Shown piece by piece: positions 1 through 8,326 of a stretch of 64,000 nucleotides of DNA. Position 1 is the stretch's first letter, and every line of letters starts with the position of its first letter. Origin of the DNA: Micavibrio sp. UBA5703. GTDB lineage: Bacteria; Pseudomonadota; Alphaproteobacteria; Micavibrionales; Micavibrionaceae. The notes beneath the pieces were generated by a model. That model was not told the DNA's origin. It ran no database searches and was given only the letters and a program-made list of their open reading frames with translations. The translations under genes and the position numbers were made by a program. The DNA lies in contig DIHF01000054.1 of assembly GCA_002420015.1 (NCBI GenBank), positions 7,173 through 71,172 on the forward strand, in the 5' to 3' direction.

Positions 1-1050
1 GAAAACTACCTGCCCGGCCCGGACGACATTTACGTTTCGCCCAGCCAGGTCCGCCGTTTCGGCCTGCGCACCGGCGATATCGTCGAAGGCGAGATCCGCG
101 CCCCCAAAGATTCCGAGCGTTATTTCGCGCTGCTGCGCGTCGGCTCCATCAATAACGAAGCGCCGGAGAAAATCCGCCACCGCATCAATTTCGACAACCT
201 GACGCCGCTTTATCCGGACCGCAAAATCAAGCTCGAATTCCCCGACCCCACCAAAAAAGGCTGGGTCCAGCGTGTGATCGAACTGACCGCGCCGCTTGGC
301 TTTGGCCAGCGTGCGCTGATCGTCGCGCCGCCGCGTACCGGTAAGACCGTGATGCTGCAGGAGATCGCGCATTCCATCGCTGCCAACCACCCGGAGGCTT
401 ACCTGATCGTTCTTCTGATCGACGAACGGCCAGAGGAAGTCACCGACATGGCCCGCAGCGTGAAGGGCGAGGTTATTTCCTCCACCTTCGACGAGCCGGC
501 CTCGCGCCACGTACAGGTCGCCGAGATGGTCATGGAAAAGGCCAAGCGCCTTGTCGAACACAAGCGCGACGTGATCATTCTGCTCGATTCCATCACGCGC
601 CTTGCGCGTGCGTATAACACCGTCGTGCCAAGCTCCGGCAAGGTTCTGACGGGCGGTGTCGACGCCAACGCCCTGCAGCGCCCGAAGCGTTTCTTCGGCG
701 CGGCGCGTAACATCGAACAGGGCGGCTCGCTCACCATCATCGCCACTGCGCTGATCGACACCGGCAGCCGTATGGACGAGGTTATCTTCGAAGAATTCAA
801 AGGCACGGGTAACTCCGAAATCGTTCTCGACCGCAAGCTCGCCGACAAGCGCGTCTTCCCGGCCATCGACATTCAAAAGTCCGGCACGCGGAAAGAAGAA
901 CTTCTGGTCAATCAGGGTGTCCTGCAGAAAATGTGGGTGCTGCGCCGTATCCTCAACCCGATGGGTACTGTGGACGCGGTGGAATTCCTGCTCGGCAAGA
1001 TGAAGGACACCAAGTCCAACGACGACTTCTTCACCTCGATGAATCAGTAA
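1..1050 (+). CDS. rho: transcription termination factor Rho, 5' end missing
   Basis: ATP-dependent RNA helicase that ends transcription at Rho-dependent sites. The reading frame is open from base 1, so the start lies outside the window; 349 codons are present, against about 419 in E. coli, so roughly the first 70 residues are missing. The visible part begins in the RNA-binding domain ([19 protein letters not shown]), then the ATPase core with Walker A APPRTGKT, the DERPEE segment, and the [13 protein letters not shown] and [20 protein letters not shown] stretches (Q and R loops). Near-universal family match. It is followed by a repeat cluster rather than an obvious hairpin terminator. Confidence 0.97.
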   Translation, partial: ENYLPGPDDIYVSPSQVRRFGLRTGDIVEGEIRAPKDSERYFALLRVGSINNEAPEKIRHRINFDNLTPLYPDRKIKLEFPDPTKKGWVQRVIELTAPLGFGQRALIVAPPRTGKTVMLQEIAHSIAANHPEAYLIVLLIDERPEEVTDMARSVKGEVISSTFDEPASRHVQVAEMVMEKAKRLVEHKRDVIILLDSITRLARAYNTVVPSSGKVLTGGVDANALQRPKRFFGAARNIEQGGSLTIIATALIDTGSRMDEVIFEEFKGTGNSEIVLDRKLADKRVFPAIDIQKSGTRKEELLVNQGVLQKMWVLRRILNPMGTVDAVEFLLGKMKDTKSNDDFFTSMNQ

Positions 1051-1073
1051 AAATTTTCCTGCTTTCCTTTTCC

Positions 1074-1221
1074 GTCATTGCGAGCGTTAGCGAAGCAATC
1101 CAGAATTTTTAACGCAGAGAAACAGAGACTCAGAGTTTTTAAATTCTTTCTCTGAAACCTCTGGAACTCTGCGTTAAAAATATATGAGATCCTTCAGGGT
1201 CTTCGACCCTTCAGGATGACA
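1074..1221. repeat. cluster of three palindromic interspersed repeats
   Basis: Three units lie side by side after rho. The first, 1074-1103, is a CGTCATTGCGAG...GCAATCC unit. The second is a hairpin whose arms at 1106-1119 and 1167-1180 are perfect 14-bp reverse complements (TTTTTAACGCAGAG). The third, 1186-1221, is a 36-bp unit (GATCCTTCAGGGTC and its complement) identical at every base to 20871-20906. The same families recur through the window. Confidence 0.85.
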
Positions 1222-1501
1222 AAGAGAGAAGACTCGTCGCGTTCGCCCGCGCGCGTTGCGTTTTAAAAACCTCCGCGCCGCTGCAAATTAAAACCTCCAA
1301 ATCCCACATCCCTAAAATTATCGCTAAATCTTCAATGTTTTTGCGGGAAAAGCGCCATAAAATCGAAACGAAAGTGTTTGCCATAACATCAAATTTATGT
1401 TCAAAATGAAATATAGAGAGGTCGCTGACCGGAAGCATAGGTCCGAAGATCTCCGCGATGAAAAGTCGAAAAGATAAACAGGCATACGGTGGGATAGAGA
1501 A
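1222..1501. other. intergenic stretch with no recognised feature
   Basis: About 280 bases between the repeat cluster and the small secreted protein gene. Open frames exist on the minus strand (1211-1438 and 1324-1608), but they show no ribosome binding site, sensible composition or family resemblance, so I do not call them. The promoter of the following gene probably lies here; no clear -35/-10 pair was found. Confidence 0.4.
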
Positions 1502-2014
1502 ATGAATACTCGGAGAAACACAAATGCGGCGACGGCAGCGATTAACGCGCCCTCCTCCGCAAAAATAATCAGCTTCAAAAAATTTCTTACACTAGCCACA
1601 ATTATCACGCTTTCTGCCGGATCGGTTCAGGCGTTCGAACTGGAAGATTCGGCATCATCGGTTGAGACTGCGGAGCGCTCTGCTCTGGTCTCAGATTTTC
1701 CCTCCTCTGCCATGGCGGATTCGTGCCTTCCCCTGCTCAAATCCATCCACGAAACCACTTCTGTGTCTGCCATGGATAGAAACCAGCGCTCGGCTGGAAA
1801 AGCGGCGGCTCTTGGCGTCGTCTTTGGTGTCCGTTTTGCCCTCGGCCCCAAGGAAGTAGCCAAGCCACGGCACGGACAAGTGCGTCTTGATCTCTGGCAA
1901 ACTGCAAGCTCGATATCCGACAATAATCGCCATGCCCTCGCGATTTCGGATTACCGGGCGTGCCGGAAAGAAAAGGCACTTAACGCCCTGTCCGAATTCC
2001 GCTGGCAGCGCTAA
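1502..2014 (+). CDS. small secreted hypothetical protein
   Basis: A 170-residue protein that I do not recognise. The N-terminal 30 residues are polar, followed by a hydrophobic stretch (residues about 24-45, LTLATIITLSAGSVQA) that looks like a signal peptide with an AxA-type cleavage site before FELED. The rest is Ser/Ala-rich and basic, with no clear domain. The start ATG at 1502 follows GGGATAGAGAA, a modest ribosome binding site. If translation began nearer residue 26 (no Met is there), the signal peptide would be conventional. A strong terminator at 2054-2102 ends the unit, which supports a real transcribed gene. Confidence 0.5.
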   Translation: MNTRRNTNAATAAINAPSSAKIISFKKFLTLATIITLSAGSVQAFELEDSASSVETAERSALVSDFPSSAMADSCLPLLKSIHETTSVSAMDRNQRSAGKAAALGVVFGVRFALGPKEVAKPRHGQVRLDLWQTASSISDNNRHALAISDYRACRKEKALNALSEFRWQR

Positions 2015-2053
2015 CGGTCGCCACAAAAAAGTAAACGTGTCCCTCGCGTCGCT

Positions 2054-2102
2054 GGTCGTTCTATGGTCCTCCACACGGACTGTAGAACGACCGCTTTTTT
2101 TT
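2054..2102 (+). terminator. Rho-independent terminator
   Basis: A 16-bp stem (2054-2069 with 2077-2092, including two G-U wobble pairs) with a 7-nt loop is followed by GC and eight T residues. It ends the 1502-2014 gene. The convergent gene 2123-3370 ends 20 bases away, so the hairpin may also limit read-through from that side, although the T-run fits the plus strand. Confidence 0.9.
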
Positions 2103-2122
2103 GGGGTATTGCCCCGAGACTT

Positions 2123-3370
2123 TTATTGAATATCAAAAGTTGTTTTCAGCATGTCGAAAACAGGACGTATTTTTTGATTGTCATTGCCGTAAATCATCTC
2201 GAGAGTGTACGGTAAAACAGAGTTTACGATATCTTTCTGGTTTAAAAAGGTTTTTGCTACACGTTTTTCTTTGTCTTTAACATACGCAGTGCTGTAGCGG
2301 AAAACCCCATCACTAAGATAATTAATCTCCAATGCATAGCTGCTTTCAGGAAAAAGATCATCGTTAAAATTCATGCAAATTGCTTTTTTAGAGCTATAGT
2401 TCACGGAGACATTCTCACTCACAGCTGCACTTATCGTGGACGTTGCGGTTTTCGATTTGGTTGTAACCTTGATAAGCCTGACGGGTGTACCAGTATTGGT
2501 ATGGGACGGTGGTATATCGCGTATTTTGATCTCTGCTTCCAGACCAGCCGCCTTTGACATGGCGACGGCCAGATGGAAAATATTTTCAACTTCATCTAAA
2601 AAATTTGCTTGCACGGCTTTTTTAATAAAATAAACTGAAAGCGCGTCTTTGGTTTGAGAGCTTAACCCGTAAACATTAGAAGCGCCGTTCGAGCCGGAAA
2701 AATGTGAGGGATCTGTACCCTGTTCCAATTGTGCACATGCAGCCTGCACCGCCTGTAATATCTGATTTGGTTTTAGTCTGGCTTTCGTCAGTTCCGTTTT
2801 CATTTCTGCCAAATTTTTGGCTGCGGTTTCCGAGTCGGCTTTAAGAGCTGCATATTTCTTGTCAGAAGCGGTCAGTAGCGCATTTTTATCGCGCAGCTCA
2901 TTTTCAAGATCGGCAATGCGCTTTGCTGCTTCGGCCAATTGTCTTGTTTGATCCGGAAAGCCGCTTGCGGCGGCGTTAAATTGTTGACCTAATCCTGATG
3001 CTGCACCACTGCTGCCGGGACCGCGGGTGGTTTTTTTGAGCGCCTCATTTGTGGTTTTGAGCTTTTCATTTTCAGCTTTAAGGCTATTGACGGCGGCTTG
3101 AAGGTCGGTTGCCACTTTTTGCCATTCTTCATTGGCCCCATCAAGCTCCGCAATTTTATCCAGCAAAGCCTCATCGCTAATCCTGCTGGCCGGGTCCAGG
3201 GAAGCTTTGACAAAATCCTGAAAGGTCAGGCCGTTTTTTTTCAACGCCTTAAGAAACATATCTATGGCATTGCTGCGCTCACCCTCTCCGATAGAGGTTG
3301 TCGCAATACCGGCAAAGTGGACAAGCCTGTCCTGCAACTTTTGATCAAGCGAAGATAAATCTACAGCCAT
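2123..3370 (-). CDS. hypothetical protein with central coiled coil
   Basis: A 415-residue protein of unknown function. Residues about 1-75 are helical. Residues about 85-200 are coiled coil, with long runs of E, K, A and L (LKAENEKLKTTNEALKK; AKRIADLENELRDKNALL), interrupted by a Gly/Ser/Ala linker near residue 125. The C-terminal 200 residues are mixed alpha/beta with no motif I know. ATG at 3370 is preferred over an in-frame TTG at 3382 because AAAGAGAG lies 13 bases upstream of the ATG and overlaps the TTG. It follows the VWA gene on the same strand with a 24-base gap, so the two are probably one operon. It has no signal peptide, so it is probably cytoplasmic. Confidence 0.7.
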   Translation of the reverse strand: MAVDLSSLDQKLQDRLVHFAGIATTSIGEGERSNAIDMFLKALKKNGLTFQDFVKASLDPASRISDEALLDKIAELDGANEEWQKVATDLQAAVNSLKAENEKLKTTNEALKKTTRGPGSSGAASGLGQQFNAAASGFPDQTRQLAEAAKRIADLENELRDKNALLTASDKKYAALKADSETAAKNLAEMKTELTKARLKPNQILQAVQAACAQLEQGTDPSHFSGSNGASNVYGLSSQTKDALSVYFIKKAVQANFLDEVENIFHLAVAMSKAAGLEAEIKIRDIPPSHTNTGTPVRLIKVTTKSKTATSTISAAVSENVSVNYSSKKAICMNFNDDLFPESSYALEINYLSDGVFRYSTAYVKDKEKRVAKTFLNQKDIVNSVLPYTLEMIYGNDNQKIRPVFDMLKTTFDIQ

Positions 3371-3394
3371 TGTAAAAACCAACTCTCTTTGTCT

Positions 3395-4162
3395 TTATCC
3401 GCGGTTTGGGCCTTCAAGCGCGGGAGGGTTTCTTAAATCACTCAGCCGCAAAATATTGGGGTTGTCCCTGGTCAGGCGCTCCATAACAATCCTGGCTTCG
3501 CCCGTAAGGTCTTTTTGTTTGCCTTTAAGCAGGGCGGCAATCGCTGTAACGACGGCCTGGTAATTTTCAAGTTCATCAAAGGCCGCGCCCGTGGCATGTG
3601 CCAGGGCACGAAATACTTTCTTCCCTTTGTCCGCGCCATGTCCAGTGTCTTCGTGCAAGGCAAAGACCGGAACATTAAGCGCAGTAGCAGCTTTAATAAC
3701 GTCTTCGGGGTATTCCTCGCAGCAATCGCCAAACATGATGGTGACGTCTGCCGTGTTGCCTTTTCGGACTTCTTCTTGAAGGAGTGCAAACGTATCAATG
3801 TAATTGGTATCTCCGGCATTGCAATCCAGTTGGCTCATGGCGTGTGCGGCATCGGCCGGGTTGTCATGCCACCCTAGAAATTTTGCGCGGCCGCCGCTGT
3901 GGGCAGCAATACCGACAACAAACTTGCCGATATCCTGCAAAGCTCTTGCTGTGCTCATTTGCTGGCGCATTGCCATTTGCCACGTGGGTTCACGGCTGGC
4001 CGTTGCATCAAAGACCAGAAAAATTTTATTTACCTGCGCCATGCTCGCTTCTTGTGCCGCCGCTTCTTTCATCTGGACGCTGGGCCTTTTTGGTGACTTT
4101 GTAATGTCCTTATTTAGTAGGGATAAGGCACGTGAACGCTTGTCGTCAGGTAGATTGCTCAT
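3395..4162 (-). CDS. von Willebrand factor A-like (VWA) domain protein
   Basis: A 255-residue protein. Residues about 45-205 look like a VWA fold: a first strand with a MIDAS-like DATAS (KIFLVFDATASREPTW), a GDTNYID segment where the second metal loop is expected, and VTIMFGDCCEE as the fourth strand and loop. VWA domains bind ligands or partner proteins through a divalent metal. There is no signal peptide or membrane segment. The start is supported by AAAGGG nine bases before ATG. A TTGACG at 4218-4223 could be a -35 box, but the -10 is poor. It leads a probable two-gene operon with the coiled-coil gene, inserted between rho and mnmE. Confidence 0.65.
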   Translation of the reverse strand: MSNLPDDKRSRALSLLNKDITKSPKRPSVQMKEAAAQEASMAQVNKIFLVFDATASREPTWQMAMRQQMSTARALQDIGKFVVGIAAHSGGRAKFLGWHDNPADAAHAMSQLDCNAGDTNYIDTFALLQEEVRKGNTADVTIMFGDCCEEYPEDVIKAATALNVPVFALHEDTGHGADKGKKVFRALAHATGAAFDELENYQAVVTAIAALLKGKQKDLTGEARIVMERLTRDNPNILRLSDLRNPPALEGPNRG

Positions 4163-4312
4163 TGTATTAGGCCCTTTCTTTTTGAATTGGCGACTCTTAC
4201 CATAAGAAAACAGCGGGCGTCAATATGAAAAAATATGGGGCTGGATTATCCATTATAACTGTGTGAATCCCGAAGCACTTCATGTTAGAACCAGACTGTA
4301 AGGAGCCGCGCC

Positions 4313-4579
4313 ATGAAATTCACCGTCGATGTCGATTGCACGCCCGAAGAGGCCCGCCGTTTTATCGGCCTGCCCGATGTTGCGCCGCTGCAGGAAGCCA
4401 TGATGAAAGAGCTTCAAAAACAAATGATGGACAACATCAAAAGTTTAGATGCCGAATCCATGATGAAGACATGGATGAACCCGACCATTCAGGGCTGGAG
4501 CGAAATGCAGAAAATCTTCTGGGCACAAATGGGCCTGACCCCCCCCGGTGCCGACGCTTCCAAAAAACAGGCGAAGTGA
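4313..4579 (+). CDS. DUF6489 family protein
   Basis: An 88-residue acidic helical protein of unknown role. The N-terminus MKFTVDVDCTPEEARRFIGL and the following PDVAPLQEAMM match, from memory, the alphaproteobacterial DUF6489 family usually found directly before mnmE. AAGGAG sits eight bases before the ATG, which decides the start over a longer overlapping frame from 4282. The stop is 53 bases before mnmE and both are on the plus strand, so cotranscription is likely. Confidence 0.8.
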   Translation: MKFTVDVDCTPEEARRFIGLPDVAPLQEAMMKELQKQMMDNIKSLDAESMMKTWMNPTIQGWSEMQKIFWAQMGLTPPGADASKKQAK

Positions 4580-4632
4580 TTATTGCTATACTTATGTGGA
4601 AAATCCAGTAAAACCCGTGTAAAAGCGGGGTC

Positions 4633-6030
4633 ATGAGCAATCAATATACAATCGACACTATCTTTGCTTTGGCTTCCGCGCCAGGGCGCGGCGGAATTGC
4701 TGTGGTGCGGGTTTCAGGGCCCGCCGCCGGGCGCGGGTTGCTGGCGCTCACGGGCCGGAATGAATTGCCGCCGCCGGGGTTATTGGCGCTTTGCGCAATT
4801 AAAACTCCTGCCCCCTCCGCTTCGCTGATCGATAAAGGCATGGCTGTGTATTTCAAAACGCCCGCCAGCTATACGGGCGAGGACGTTGCGGAATATCACA
4901 TCCACGGCGGCCCGGCGGTGATCGAGGAATTGCTTTCGGCGCTTTCCGCCCTGCCCTGCCACCGCCTGGCCGAGCCGGGCGAGTTTACCCGCCGCGCCTT
5001 TGAAAACGGCAAGATGGATTTAACCACGGCCGAAGCCGTTGCCGACCTTATCAACGCCGAAACGCAGGCGCAAAAGTCGCAGGCGCTTGCGCAACTGGAA
5101 GGCTCGCTCTCTCGACTTTACGATGGCTGGCGCGAGACGCTCACGAAATCCCTCGCCCATGCCGAAGCCGAAATCGAATTTCCCGACGAAGACGTGCCGC
5201 AGGATTTAATCGCCGCCATGCGCCCGCGCCTTACGGAGATGATCGCCGCACTTGACGCGCATCTTGACGACAACCGGCGCGGCGAAATTCTGCGCGGCGG
5301 CGTTCAGGTCGCCGTGATCGGCGTGCCCAATGCCGGAAAGTCGAGCCTTGTGAATGCGCTGGCGCGGCGCGACGTGGCGATCGTCTCTGATGTTGCCGGC
5401 ACGACGCGGGATATCATCGAGGCGCATTTAAATCTCGGCGGTTATCCCGTGATACTGGCTGATACCGCAGGGTTGCGGCCCGAGCAACTCGGCGCGACGG
5501 GCCATGACGCCATCGAGTCCGAAGGCATTCGCCGCGCCCTGCTCCGTGCGCAAAACGCCGACATTAAAATCCTTTTATTTGATGCGACGCAAATGCCAGA
5601 CGAATACAGCTTGAATCTTATTGATGAAAATTCAGTCATAGTAGCGAATAAAATAGACTGTCATCCTGAAGGAGCGCAGCGACTGAAGGATCTCATGCGG
5701 CACGGAGATTCTTCGCCTGCGGCTCAGAATGACATTGTTGAAATTTCTGCGGCCACAGGTAAAAACCTCGATATGTTGATTGATACTCTCATCGCAAAAA
5801 TCAAAACCCGCATCGGCAACAGCGAGGCCCCTGCCCTCACCCGCCGCCGTCACCGCAGCGCGCTCGAGGATTGCCGCGCCGCCCTCCTCCGCGCCACACA
5901 AGCCAAACTTCCTGAGCTGATGGCCGAAGACATGCGCCTTGCCGTTCGTGCGCTCGGCCGCATCACCGGCCGCGTCGACGTCGAGGATTTGCTTGACGTC
6001 ATCTTCCGCGATTTTTGCATTGGGAAGTGA
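4633..6030 (+). CDS. mnmE: tRNA modification GTPase MnmE (TrmE)
   Basis: Works with MnmG to build the (carboxymethyl)aminomethyl group at U34 of certain tRNAs. At 465 residues it is slightly longer than E. coli MnmE (454). The N-terminal folate-binding domain starts TIFALASAPGRGGIAVVRVSG. The G domain has P-loop GVPNAGKSS (residues about 228-236), GTTRD, DTAG and NKID, and the C-terminus ends FCIGK with the conserved cysteine. Directly after NKID the protein contains about 25 residues (HPEGAQRL...SSPAAQND) encoded by a 76-bp palindromic repeat, replacing the variable loop before IVEISAATG. Its usual partner mnmG lies 2.3 kb away, separated by two minus-strand genes. Confidence 0.97.
   Translation: MSNQYTIDTIFALASAPGRGGIAVVRVSGPAAGRGLLALTGRNELPPPGLLALCAIKTPAPSASLIDKGMAVYFKTPASYTGEDVAEYHIHGGPAVIEELLSALSALPCHRLAEPGEFTRRAFENGKMDLTTAEAVADLINAETQAQKSQALAQLEGSLSRLYDGWRETLTKSLAHAEAEIEFPDEDVPQDLIAAMRPRLTEMIAALDAHLDDNRRGEILRGGVQVAVIGVPNAGKSSLVNALARRDVAIVSDVAGTTRDIIEAHLNLGGYPVILADTAGLRPEQLGATGHDAIESEGIRRALLRAQNADIKILLFDATQMPDEYSLNLIDENSVIVANKIDCHPEGAQRLKDLMRHGDSSPAAQNDIVEISAATGKNLDMLIDTLIAKIKTRIGNSEAPALTRRRHRSALEDCRAALLRATQAKLPELMAEDMRLAVRALGRITGRVDVEDLLDVIFRDFCIGK
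5659..5734. repeat. 76-bp palindromic element in frame within mnmE
   Basis: Bounded by TGTCATCC and GAATGACA, with inner complementary parts (GAAGGAGCGCAGCGAC; GAGATTCTTCGCCTGC). It belongs to the same family as the intergenic repeats near 46737 and 26097 and the copy in leuS, which is also exactly 76 bp. It is translated without a stop codon in the mnmE frame. Confidence 0.85.
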
Positions 6031-6165
6031 CGGATTTCTTAATGAGCGCGTAAGCGCGAATTTAGCAATCCGTCATCCCCGCGCAGGCGGGGATCTAGTG
6101 AAAAACCATGGCTTCGCCGCTTAGCAAACTGTCACCCTGAGGAGCCTGAAAGGCGACGAAGGATC
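6029..6165. repeat. repeat cluster after mnmE
   Basis: The mnmE stop codon runs into a hairpin with arms GACGGATT (6029-6036) and AATCCGTC (6067-6074) around GCGCGTAAGCGCG. Next comes a CCCCGCGCAGGCGGGGA unit (about 6077-6093), then a TGTCACCCTGAGG...GAAGGATCC unit (about 6130-6165). These may act as transcription-attenuating hairpins between the convergent genes. No T-run terminator is visible. Confidence 0.75.
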
Positions 6166-6188
6166 CCACGAATTCAAAAACAACAGCT

Positions 6189-7217
6189 TTAATAATCCAG
6201 CGTATTGTCCGCGCTTGCATTATTACCAACCTGATCGAACCAGGGCGCAAAATTTCTATTGATAGACACGGCAGCGTCCTGCAGGAATTGAACGTTTTTG
6301 CTCCTGAATGCATTCAGATTTTGTTTTTGCAGGGTTTCCACCAGAGTTGGAACCTCTTCTCTCCATGTAACACTAAGTCGTTTCATCGTAGGGACAGGAA
6401 TTCTTATGTCTGACAACTCTCTGGAGGCATAACCTGACTCGAATTTTTTTACTTCCTGATGATCGGCATCGCATATCAAGGCCGCCACATGTACTTGATC
6501 ATTAAGCAAAACAGATTCATCCAGATTTGGAAGGCTGCAATAATTAAAAGCGCTTTCAATTGTGCGTCCCAACTTTTGCCAGATAAAAGCGGCTTTGTAG
6601 CTGTCACTTAGCGAGTGCCCCAACTCTTTTGTAAAGGGCTCGACTGTTTCCAGAAATTTTTCTTTGGGAACGTCAATGCCGGAACGTCTACCTGTGGTTA
6701 TGCTGTAAGGAAGATGCGCTTTATAATAAAGTTTTTCAAATCCAATGGGGTCAGCCCAATGTTTCATTTTTCCATCGCGTACAGATGCGCCAAGAATTCT
6801 TAATGGCGTAGCAGATTCGGAAAGTATGCCCAGTAAGGCTGTTGGGATCGGAAAATAAGGTTTCTTGTCGACGCTATAAGCCCTGATAATTTCCGCAATT
6901 TTTGCGATGGCGTCTACGGTTTTTTGGGCTTTGTTGCGATCTTCCTTTTCCTGAATGGTTGGTATGTATTTCTTAAGTACGCGCGCGCATCTTTCCCAAA
7001 GAGTCGCCAGGTCCTCATCTTCAATATGCTGATCCCAGTATTCCCCCACAAATTCTTTTCCCGTTACAAAAGCGTTTAGCGCGGGACGCTCTACATATGA
7101 GGCATCTTCATAATCCAGTGTGCCAACTTTTATTTTTGCCAATAAAGCTTTCCCGCGGCTTATGATTCCGGGGGAACGTTCTTGTGAATTTTCTCGGTCT
7201 GCACTCATTATTGCCAT
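6189..7217 (-). CDS. hypothetical protein between mnmE and mnmG
   Basis: A 342-residue protein that I do not recognise. It is soluble in appearance, mixed alpha/beta, with many aromatic and charged residues and no signal peptide in the chosen version. ATG at 7217 (MAIMSADREN) or 7208 is likely; neither has a convincing ribosome binding site, and the frame stays open upstream to 7319. TATAAT lies about 35 bases before the start, near 7246-7251, so a short leader is possible. It is on the minus strand, convergent with mnmE, and divergent from the duplicated mnmG promoter at 7310. Its lower GC than mnmE fits an acquired gene (inference). Confidence 0.6.
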   Translation of the reverse strand: MAIMSADRENSQERSPGIISRGKALLAKIKVGTLDYEDASYVERPALNAFVTGKEFVGEYWDQHIEDEDLATLWERCARVLKKYIPTIQEKEDRNKAQKTVDAIAKIAEIIRAYSVDKKPYFPIPTALLGILSESATPLRILGASVRDGKMKHWADPIGFEKLYYKAHLPYSITTGRRSGIDVPKEKFLETVEPFTKELGHSLSDSYKAAFIWQKLGRTIESAFNYCSLPNLDESVLLNDQVHVAALICDADHQEVKKFESGYASRELSDIRIPVPTMKRLSVTWREEVPTLVETLQKQNLNAFRSKNVQFLQDAAVSINRNFAPWFDQVGNNASADNTLDY

Positions 7218-7307
7218 CTGTTTTAGGTTATGTGGGACACAACATATCATTATAGAAAACGAGAGGGCAAGAAAATTATGAAAACAATTTGCCGTACAGG
7301 AAAATAA

Positions 7308-7350
7308 TCTTGGAAACATTGCGGGGTTTCAGTATATAACCGCCCCATGG
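7308..7350 (+). repeat. partial copy of the mnmG promoter and first codons
   Basis: Matches 8288-8330 at an exact offset of 980 bases with only a few mismatches. It includes TTGGAA (7310-7315), a 17-bp spacer, TATATA (7333-7338) and ATGGCGCA (from 7347). After five codons (M-A-Q-G-G) it ends in TAA, so it is a truncated mnmG 5' end left upstream of the inserted gene 7463-8179. Confidence 0.85.
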
Positions 7351-7462
7351 CGCAAGGTGGATAAGAGGCGTTGTGAGTATGATGAGCCATTCATCCACAA
7401 CCGATCTTCGCACGCCTATATTTTATGTAAAATATAATGGTTGGAGGTTTTCAGAGGTACCA

Positions 7463-8179
7463 TTAGCCAAGGGTTTCAGGGTTCATGCCCAGCTCTTTCA
7501 TTGCCTCCAAGGTCCTTTTTTCTCTGAGGCTTTGGAAGCCCGGGTTTTTCTCAAGGGCTTCCCATGTACCATCGTCTGTAATATTTTGCTCCAGATAAAG
7601 AGCTACATCAGGAAGATGCTCAAGTGCCGGGTTGCCAATAAGAGCTTGGCGAATTGCAGCCTCTTTGAACTTTGTCAACAGCATGGCGGTGGCAGGAAGT
7701 TCGGCAAGAGCCGGGTTTTTGGCGAGGGCACAACGAATGCCGAGGTCATCATCGACCAGTTCGGCTGCTGCTTCAGGAAAGTCCTTGAGCCGCTCACTGC
7801 TGGCTAGGGTATACCTCGCCGTAAAATTTTGGCTTTGGGTTATAGATAGGGAAACCCTATGACTCAAGGTTGGATTGTCGATGAGGGCGAGCAGCGTGGC
7901 ATCATCATAAAACTCCGCAAGCGATTCGGCGGCTTTGGGAAAAGCCTTGAGATCAAGGTTTCGTGCAAGTGTTGCCCGAACCTGAACATTTTTATGCTCT
8001 GCAAGACGTTCATAGACTTCTGTAGCCACTTGCAAGTCTACGTTGAACAATTGTCGCAGGTCTGCTCCAGCAAGGTTGCGGCACAGTTCCGGGTCGCCAT
8101 AAGATATGGCTTCGAGCGCTGTTTTTTGTTTTTCCGAAAATGAGGCTCCGGTGGCTTGTTTTTTGCGGGACTTTCCCAT
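7463..8179 (-). CDS. LRV/HEAT-like repeat protein
   Basis: A 238-residue all-helical repeat protein of unknown role. At least four degenerate units have the pattern VRxxLAxNPxL...LPxxAxxLxxD ([49 protein letters not shown]), as in leucine-rich variant or HEAT-type solenoids, which usually bind proteins. The ATG at 8179 is chosen over a GTG at 8197 because GGAAGGA, a good ribosome binding site, overlaps the GTG and is ten bases before the ATG. It has its own near-consensus promoter (8222-8250) and lies between the two copies of the mnmG promoter, in the opposite direction. Confidence 0.7.
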   Translation of the reverse strand: MGKSRKKQATGASFSEKQKTALEAISYGDPELCRNLAGADLRQLFNVDLQVATEVYERLAEHKNVQVRATLARNLDLKAFPKAAESLAEFYDDATLLALIDNPTLSHRVSLSITQSQNFTARYTLASSERLKDFPEAAAELVDDDLGIRCALAKNPALAELPATAMLLTKFKEAAIRQALIGNPALEHLPDVALYLEQNITDDGTWEALEKNPGFQSLREKRTLEAMKELGMNPETLG

Positions 8180-8221
8180 TATACGCAATCCTTCCACGCA
8201 GTGATTTTACACAATGTCGTT

Positions 8222-8250
8222 TGCATAACAAATTTACATGGTAGTGTCAA
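8222..8250 (-). promoter_or_regulatory. sigma70-type promoter of the LRV-like gene
   Basis: On the minus strand TTGACA (8245-8250) and TATGCA (8222-8227) are separated by 17 bp and lie about 45 bases before the ATG at 8179. Confidence 0.65.
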
Positions 8251-8289
8251 CTCAAAAAAGCTCTTCGTGGATGTTTGTGGTGAATATTC

Positions 8290-8318
8290 TTGGAAATCCG
8301 GCGGGGTTTCAGTATATA
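8290..8318 (+). promoter_or_regulatory. mnmG promoter, leaderless arrangement
   Basis: TTGGAA (8290-8295), 17 bp, TATATA (8313-8318). The ATG of mnmG is only eight bases after the -10 box, so the transcript should start at or beside the start codon. No Shine-Dalgarno sequence is present. The same arrangement is duplicated at 7310-7338. Confidence 0.6.
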
Positions 8319-8326
8319 ACCGCCTC

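Noticed and set aside
399..872. 157-codon minus-strand frame inside rho
   Set aside because: Shadow of a GC-rich real gene; composition is Ser/Arg/Thr-rich and no start site is seen.
1106..1180. Possible terminator of rho at the 14-bp hairpin
   Set aside because: The stem is AT-rich with a 47-base loop and no T-run after a GC-rich stem; it fits the interspersed hairpin family.
7417..7436. Perfect 9-bp AT palindrome TATATTTTA-tg-TAAAATATA
   Set aside because: It could be an operator, but it is isolated, not in front of a start codon, and easily explained by AT-rich composition.
8156..8326. Upstream extension of mnmG to a start at 8156 (57 more residues)
   Set aside because: MnmG of family length begins [15 protein letters not shown]; the extension overlaps the LRV gene start and lies before the -35 box.
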